The notes below the pieces were generated by a model that saw only the letters and a list, made by a program, of their open reading frames with translations, ran no database searches and was not told where the DNA came from. This document shows positions 58,536-64,000 of a DNA stretch of 64,000 nucleotides, piece after piece. The DNA comes from Romanomermis culicivorax (lineage: Eukaryota; Nematoda; Enoplea; Mermithida; Mermithidae). The stretch is taken from the NCBI GenBank assembly GCA_963922205.1, contig CAWUHX010000143.1:310001-374000 (forward strand), given 5' to 3'. Positions within the stretch are counted from its first letter, which is position 1. Each line of letters opens with the position of its first letter. A program made the position numbers and the translations under genes.

Positions 58536-61130
58536 TATTTGCTTGCCCCGAATGCGAACGAGTTCTCTTCGAATAGTGTATTAGTTTCGCGTCCCAGCAA
58601 ACTGTGTAAGCTGTCAATGACTGATGAATGAAAAGAAATTCTGAATATTCTCTGTTCATTCAGTCAGATTCGAATTTAAAACTGAAATTCTTACTTCGTA
58701 TATTTGATTGATTCAAATAGAAAAATCGATACCTATCGTTGATACAATGTTTCGACCGAAAATTTAAACATTTTTCGACTTAATTTCTCTAGTTTTAACG
58801 TTTTTGTTATGTATATACAGATATTCGTAGTCAAAGATTGAACTTCTTAAACAATTATATACTAATTTTCTCAACACTCTATTTATTTTTGCCGTTTTTT
58901 TCATATTTCACTGGAATGGATGGTTTTTGGCACACAAAAATTTGGAATGGCACAAAAAATTTCGGGCAAATTTTTTGACTGGTCGAAGGCTGAATTTTCT
59001 TGATTCTTAGTCATTTTACGGGGGGAAAACACAAAATTTTTTCGGTGCTTCGCGCAGAGTCAATGAGTATAATATTAATTAACTTTTATTTGTCTAGAAC
59101 CTGAGAGAATTGTATTTTAGAAGTATATTTGTGCGATCGCAACAAACTTTGAGATTGTCAATAACTTATATAAATGAATAGAAATGGTTAACTTCCACTG
59201 TTCATTCAGTGCAGAGGTCCCCAAGGTCGAAAAATTAGGTAGGGGTAAAATCGTAAATTTTAAGGGTAGTACTTACAACATGCCGTGACCTTTTTTTTTT
59301 TGCTCCCAACTTTTTGCGAAGGAGGGGGAGTTTTAGTTCTCTAACTACATAGAAGTTACAAAAATGAATATTGCCCCATCATGCAACTTTAATGCACTAA
59401 TTATACGTACAGAATAGTCACACTATGAAGTCTGTTGTGCCAACTGATTCCTGCACATTTCAAGAATCGGGCACAACATACGTTTGAAAACATTGTTTCA
59501 ACCAGCATCTTCAGCAGTATGGGCTTATCCCATCACTGATTAGGCTTGGAACAGTGCTTCCAATTGAAAGTCGTGATGCTGAATGGCTTTAGTATTATTA
59601 ATCCCATTAGACTATGAACTACGAGTTTGAAACCAAGTACCACTCCTGATCCACATCAACAGACCTCACATGTCTCAACTCATAGCAGGAAAGTATGCCA
59701 CAGCTTGGGTAACCATATGCGCACAGAAGATCCAACGCAGAAGCGGGGAAAAGAAAAGGAGAGCATGAAGAGGCAGAATTTTAAGAACATAATGTTTTTC
59801 TTCCCAAGGGGCAATTTTTTGATTAATCACATATACATAAGCCATTATTTCATCTCCCAATTATATTTATAATGATTTCCTACAAGTAATATATCTTAGT
59901 GTGCAGATATCCTTTCCTAAAAATCGCTATATGGCACACAAGTTGCCTACTTTCCCATTATCATTTGCTCAGTAAATGTGTCAAAAAGAGCAGTGAGTAA
60001 TTCCTCAGAATCACACATTCTGCAATTTTTCTCGAATTAGTATAACCTACTGGGGAGAGGATGAAGTCTACCAAAATTTTTTGCTATAGTGAGCTGTTTT
60101 TATGGGGGTAGTAAATGAATTTCCAAATCTAAGACCGGGGTAATACCCCCCCCCATACCCCGCCCATGGGGTGCTCTGATTCAGTGTAATTGGAAACCGA
60201 AATTTTGATATTTGGTGTTTGATTCGAACAGAGAAATTGACATTGTTGGCACAATTTTTCAATCAAAAATTTACGCGATGCAACTTTCGGCTGGGTTTTT
60301 TTCAGCAGAAAGCAATTATAGACATTCTTAGTTTATTTACATCGCTATTAAAAAGAAATTCGTAGCCGAAAATTATAAAAAAAAATATAAATTGTCTAAA
60401 AAATTCTTTAAAAATATCTGAAAGCATTCGTTTTTCTCCAATCGTAGTAAACGGTTTTCTCGATCAGTTTTTCTTATCGCACTGACGTGCTTAGATAAAA
60501 TAGAGTTGGCACGATTTTTACGCAAATTAGTGCCGGGAAGGCTTATGTTTGTATATGGCATAAAACTTTTTAAAGGTTTTCAGTATGTTTTTAGGCTCGA
60601 AAAAATTTTTTGTGCCATTGACACAATTTTTTTGGCCTCTTATGCCAATTGGCACAAATGTCCGTGCTCAAAAAATCTCGTCTGGTCGGACGTCAGACCT
60701 CCTTACAGGTATGTTTCGAAGTTTTCTGTACGTTTCTTGAGAGAAAAATTTTTTTGTGTCATTGGCAGAAATTTGTTTGACTTTTTATGCCAATTGGCAG
60801 TAATGTCCGTGCACAAAAAAACACTGCCCGGCATCCGGCATTCAGCAATGCTACCCGTATCCAGGATTTTTAAGAAAAGGGGGGGGGGAGAATCTCCAAA
60901 TTTTTTTAGAATTTACTGAATAAAAAGGAAATTATTTTTGCTGTAAAGACGAATTATTTTCAGTTAATTAGTGTGTGCTTGAATTAGTGGCTAAATTCTA
61001 TGTTTGACAAAAAGTATGTAAATATGATTTAACTTGGGAGTTGTGATGTATAAGTACAATGATATTGCTGGAAATGTTATTCTTAAATTTATGATTTAAA
61101 TTTAATCTAACATTTATGATATCAGTTTAA
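58536..61130. repeat. Mosaic of interspersed repeats, no gene
   Basis: 58560-58650 and 58971-59110 match 1290-1370 and 1160-1310. 60190-60505 matches 1380-1640. 60570-60830 holds the TTTTTTGTGCCATTGGCA family. 60890-61080 is the complement of 6545-6740. 60679-60711 (GTCTGGTCGG, CCTTACAGGTATG) resembles the right end of a family B MITE without a left end. 59130-60100 shows no match; the 81-aa frame at 59627 has no recognisable product. Confidence 0.5.
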
Positions 61131-61199
61131 TCATATACGGGGTGGATTTTGGAAAAAACCGAAAAAGTGTAAAACACCAAAAAACGTAAAAAGTTTAGG

Positions 61200-61500
61200 G
61201 GGGAATTCCCCCTTCCATAAAGGGCTTTTTTGCACACAGCAACCAAATTTCGGGCTGTGCAACCAGATTTTTTCCGTCAAGTTGCACAGTGCAACTTGAA
61301 GCCTGACTGCGTTTTTGATAAGGTTATGGGGCTTGCTGTCCATAAACGCATTTTTATGCGTTATAAAATGAAAAATAGTGAAATTTTTCCGGCGCTTCGC
61401 GCCGGATTTTAATTAATTTAATAATTTATCTATATTATTCAAATGCGCGGTCAGAAAATGTCATTCTAGCTAATGCTCATAAGCTTTTAATTATCAACAT
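61200..61500. repeat. GC-hairpin repeat, complement of 7800-8040
   Basis: CAAGTTGCACAGTGCAACTTG (61278, a hairpin), then CATTTTTATGCGTT and CCGGCGCTTCGCGCCGG (61389), then ATGCTCATAAGC and TTATCAACATATG. Order and spacing are as in 8000 down to 7790. Confidence 0.7.
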
Positions 61501-61989
61501 ATGCGATTAGAACATTTAAAGTCTGAGTAGAAATTTTGAAATTTTTTTACAAGTCGGTTCCCCTCCCAATTATGGTCCAACCAAACTGGCATGTTCACAT
61601 TCCTCAAGATGCCAGCTATCCAGATCAGTTCGTAAATCCAGGGTCTCATGGCATTCAGGAACTCATTTGCATAAAATCTGCACACATGTCACATACTCCT
61701 TGTCATAACTGAAAAATCCTACCTACTTCAAGAATTGAACCTGGTCCGCCAGCTTATGGATTTAATGCGTTTACCAGTACACAATTTCACCAGAAAGTAT
61801 AAACATCATATTCCTTTAAGACCCTTGATACTATTTTAGCTAACAACTTCATTTGGAAGAGCCTCAACCTAAGCCTAAGGAAAATTTTAAAGAAAAAATA
61901 AATGTCTACTCACTAGTCACAGAAATCCATGCTCAAAATTAACAAACAACTCATATACAGTAATTAGGCTGAAGGCCAGGAACCCACTT

Positions 61990-62580
61990 ATAAAATTTAG
62001 CCGAAATTCTTGCTGGTTGGAGAATCAAAATTCTTGGTTGCTTTCCTCTAGAATTGTAGTCTGCCCAAATGAAAATTCATTGAATTCATTGAAAAATTCA
62101 AGCCTTCTGTTTTGGAAATAAAAGTATAGATAGATACACTTTCCAGCGTTCTAGAATATCGAAATCTCAGGAAAATTTTCGGCGCTGCGCGCCGAACAAG
62201 TTACTCATACCAATCATTTCATTTTCCCTTCAAAACTCAGAAAATTCGGCTTTTAAAGCCTAAAAGATGAAATACAAGAAAACTAGCTTTTGGTGGGTTT
62301 TCGGCTATTTTAGAGCGAGCAACCGAAAATTTATCTGTGCAGCCAACATTTTTCCCCAAGTTGCACATTGTAACCTGGCCTGTGCAAAAAAGCCCTGCTT
62401 CCACCCACTGTTTTTTTCCACGAACTTTATTCCACAAATGTGGAAAGAGGTCAAATTTTTTCCCACATGAGGAAAATTTGTTTCGTCTAAAAATTCTCGT
62501 TTTTTCGCTTGAAAATGCTCATAAACACTTTATTTATATGTGTTTTGAGCTTTTTAAAGCATTATGATAATCATTCTGAT
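61990..62580. repeat. GC-hairpin repeat, third copy of the long inverted-repeat arm
   Basis: CGGCGCTGCGCGCCG hairpin (62179), ATGAAATACAAGAAAACTAG, TTTTAGAGCGAGCAACCGAA and AAGTTGCACATTGTAACCTG follow the order of 3590-3845. 62400-62580 resembles 15700-15790. 61501-61989 between the repeats shows no gene. Confidence 0.65.
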
Positions 62581-62859
62581 CATTATCTCAAAACTTAGAT
62601 TTGAATATTGTGTTCATAAATCGAAATTTCTAGAAAATTATCATTCGAAAAATTTTGAAACCATCAATTTGTTCGTAACCTTTCATAAATTTGGTCCAAA
62701 AGCTATGTCAGCAGTGGCTAATACAGGTCCGGTGACATGGTGACATGTCACCAAGCTGAAAAAGTTTACAGGTTTTTTTTACACAAATTATTATAAAACA
62801 CTTCGCTGTTACTGTAAAAAATGTTTTGCTAATTTTTACGCGGCGAATTTTATGCATTC

Positions 62860-63060
62860 TGTCTGTTCAAAATCAAATCAAATCATTTTATTTATCGCTT
62901 CCAGCGAAAAGTAAATAATAATAATAATAGCAATACAGTAAAAGAAACGCAAAAAATTGTTAATAAAAAATGCAGAACGAATCAATGTTCTGTATGTCAT
63001 CCTTCCTTGTGCCTTGTCCTTATTATCTGTCGTCCTATCCTACTGATTCTGATTGAGTAC
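62860..63060 (-). mobile_element. Probable 3' end of a truncated LINE (minus)
   Basis: On the minus strand: TTATTATTATTTACTTTTCG, then CTGGAAGCGATAAATAAAAT and a GATTTGATTTG tail, a pattern typical of jockey/RTE 3' ends. Only about 200 bp are present and no coding blocks were found, so the call rests on the tail. Confidence 0.45.
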
Positions 63061-63165
63061 AGATTTTTTTTGGGACTTGGAATTTCGTAACACAAAAAAA
63101 AGAAGATATATAAATTTTGTAAAAATATTTTTTGGTTTTGTCTGATAATTTTGTGGAAACGACCA

Positions 63166-64000
63166 CCGTTTTTTCCTCAAATGGGGTCTTTTGAGGAAAA
63201 AAATTTCGAAATGAGGAAAAAAATTTTGGTATGGTTCTCATTGTGGAAAAAAATTGGGGAATTCAAAACGGAAAAGATGCATTTCGGTGGACTTGAAAAG
63301 ATCAAAATCCCAAAATTTTCCGGCGCTTCGCGCCGGTCATGAGTATATAATGATAACTATTTTCTATCAGGGGCGGCCGTTAGCATATCTGCTTCGACTA
63401 CTAATTAATGCTCAACAGTTTCTATCAAACAACTTAGCTCGTTTCATTTTCTAATCGTTAAAAGTCAATTATATGTCGCCGGAAATAGATTTTTCATCAA
63501 TTCTCAATTTTTCTCTCGATGCATGGAATTATTTAAACGTTTGCAACCTGAACTTTTGCGTTTATTGAAAATGGAAATTGAACACATCATTTTAGACTGT
63601 GATTTTAAAACTTCTTTTCACAAATATCTGTTGGAGAAATTTATTTTCCAGCGTTTTAGAATATAAAAGCCCGAAAATTTTTCCGGCGCTTCGCGCCAGA
63701 ATGGGGAGCAAATTAGACTTCATCAGTCTGATTTTAATTTATTTGCCATTGTTTTGAAGATTCATTTTCCAGCGTTTCAGAAAGTGAAAATTCAAAAATT
63801 TTCTGGCTCCGCGCCAGACCAAAACTAAATAAAATTAGATGATCCTAATCCGAACCACAGAAATATTGATAGCGGATAAATTCATGAGAGCTCTATGGTT
63901 AACATGCTTTATCCGCTCCTGTAGAACACAAATATGTTCTCATTTTGACTAACATAACCAGAATTTTCTCAATTTTTTCCTCATTTTTGCAGATTTCTGA
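63166..64000. repeat. Long GC-hairpin repeat, copy running off the window
   Basis: Begins CCACCGTTTTTTCCTCAAAT and continues colinearly with 8080-8640 and 43761-44440. Hairpins at 63320 (CCGGCGCTTCGCGCCGG), 63679 and 63803. Its start (CACCGTTTTTTCC) is the complement of the end of other copies (GAGGAAAAAAAAACGGTG at 44589 and 20257), so the complete repeat has inverted ends. Confidence 0.75.

Overview
This window is AT-rich animal DNA: spliced genes with many introns of about 51-57 bp, embedded in dense nested repeats. No bacterial, organellar, rRNA, tRNA or CRISPR feature was seen. The organism is an invertebrate, most likely an arthropod, but this is not proven. Nematodes such as C. elegans lack exportin-5, which argues against a nematode.

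Only two well-supported protein genes are present, head-to-tail on the minus strand. XPO5 (exportin-5) occupies 20414-33116. I could rebuild 27 exons whose phases all agree, giving 1184 aa against about 1204 aa in human. CAAP1 (caspase activity and apoptosis inhibitor 1) occupies 33518-49330 with 15 phase-consistent exons and about 970 aa, far longer than the roughly 360-aa human protein; it is recognised by its conserved N-terminal block and its C-terminal ELEMRARAIKALMK motif. Only 401 bp separate the two coding regions. XPO5 exports pre-miRNA hairpins; CAAP1 is reported as anti-apoptotic. I see no functional link beyond adjacency.

Layout. 1-20.3 kb is a repeat block. It holds a 253-bp MITE (431-683), a 1.5-kb hAT-like element (1661-3191), and a 6522-bp tandem duplication at about 99.8% identity (2135-8656 and 8712-15233) with a 55-bp filler junction. 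Within each copy is a TIR element, a perfect 29-bp-arm palindrome and a 180-bp foldback MITE. 15.2-20.3 kb is a nested stack: a long interspersed repeat, split by a MITE, which is itself split by an inverted repeat copy, which carries a 3.1-kb pogo/Tigger-like element (decayed transposase), which carries a hAT MITE. 20.4-49.3 kb is the gene pair with MITEs and repeats in its introns. 49.3-64 kb has no recognised host gene; it holds repeats, two MITE families and a decayed non-LTR retrotransposon (56.7-58.5 kb) interrupted by a MITE.

Two MITE families were defined here from their ends and 8-bp target duplications: A (about 340-445 bp, ends CATACATGTAA) and B (about 200-255 bp, ends CATACCTGTA or close variants). 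A short GC-rich hairpin (core CCGGCGC-TTC-GCGCCGG next to AAAATTTT) recurs about 37 times in otherwise different repeats, and one edge of the 6.5-kb duplication lies exactly at the foot of such a hairpin.
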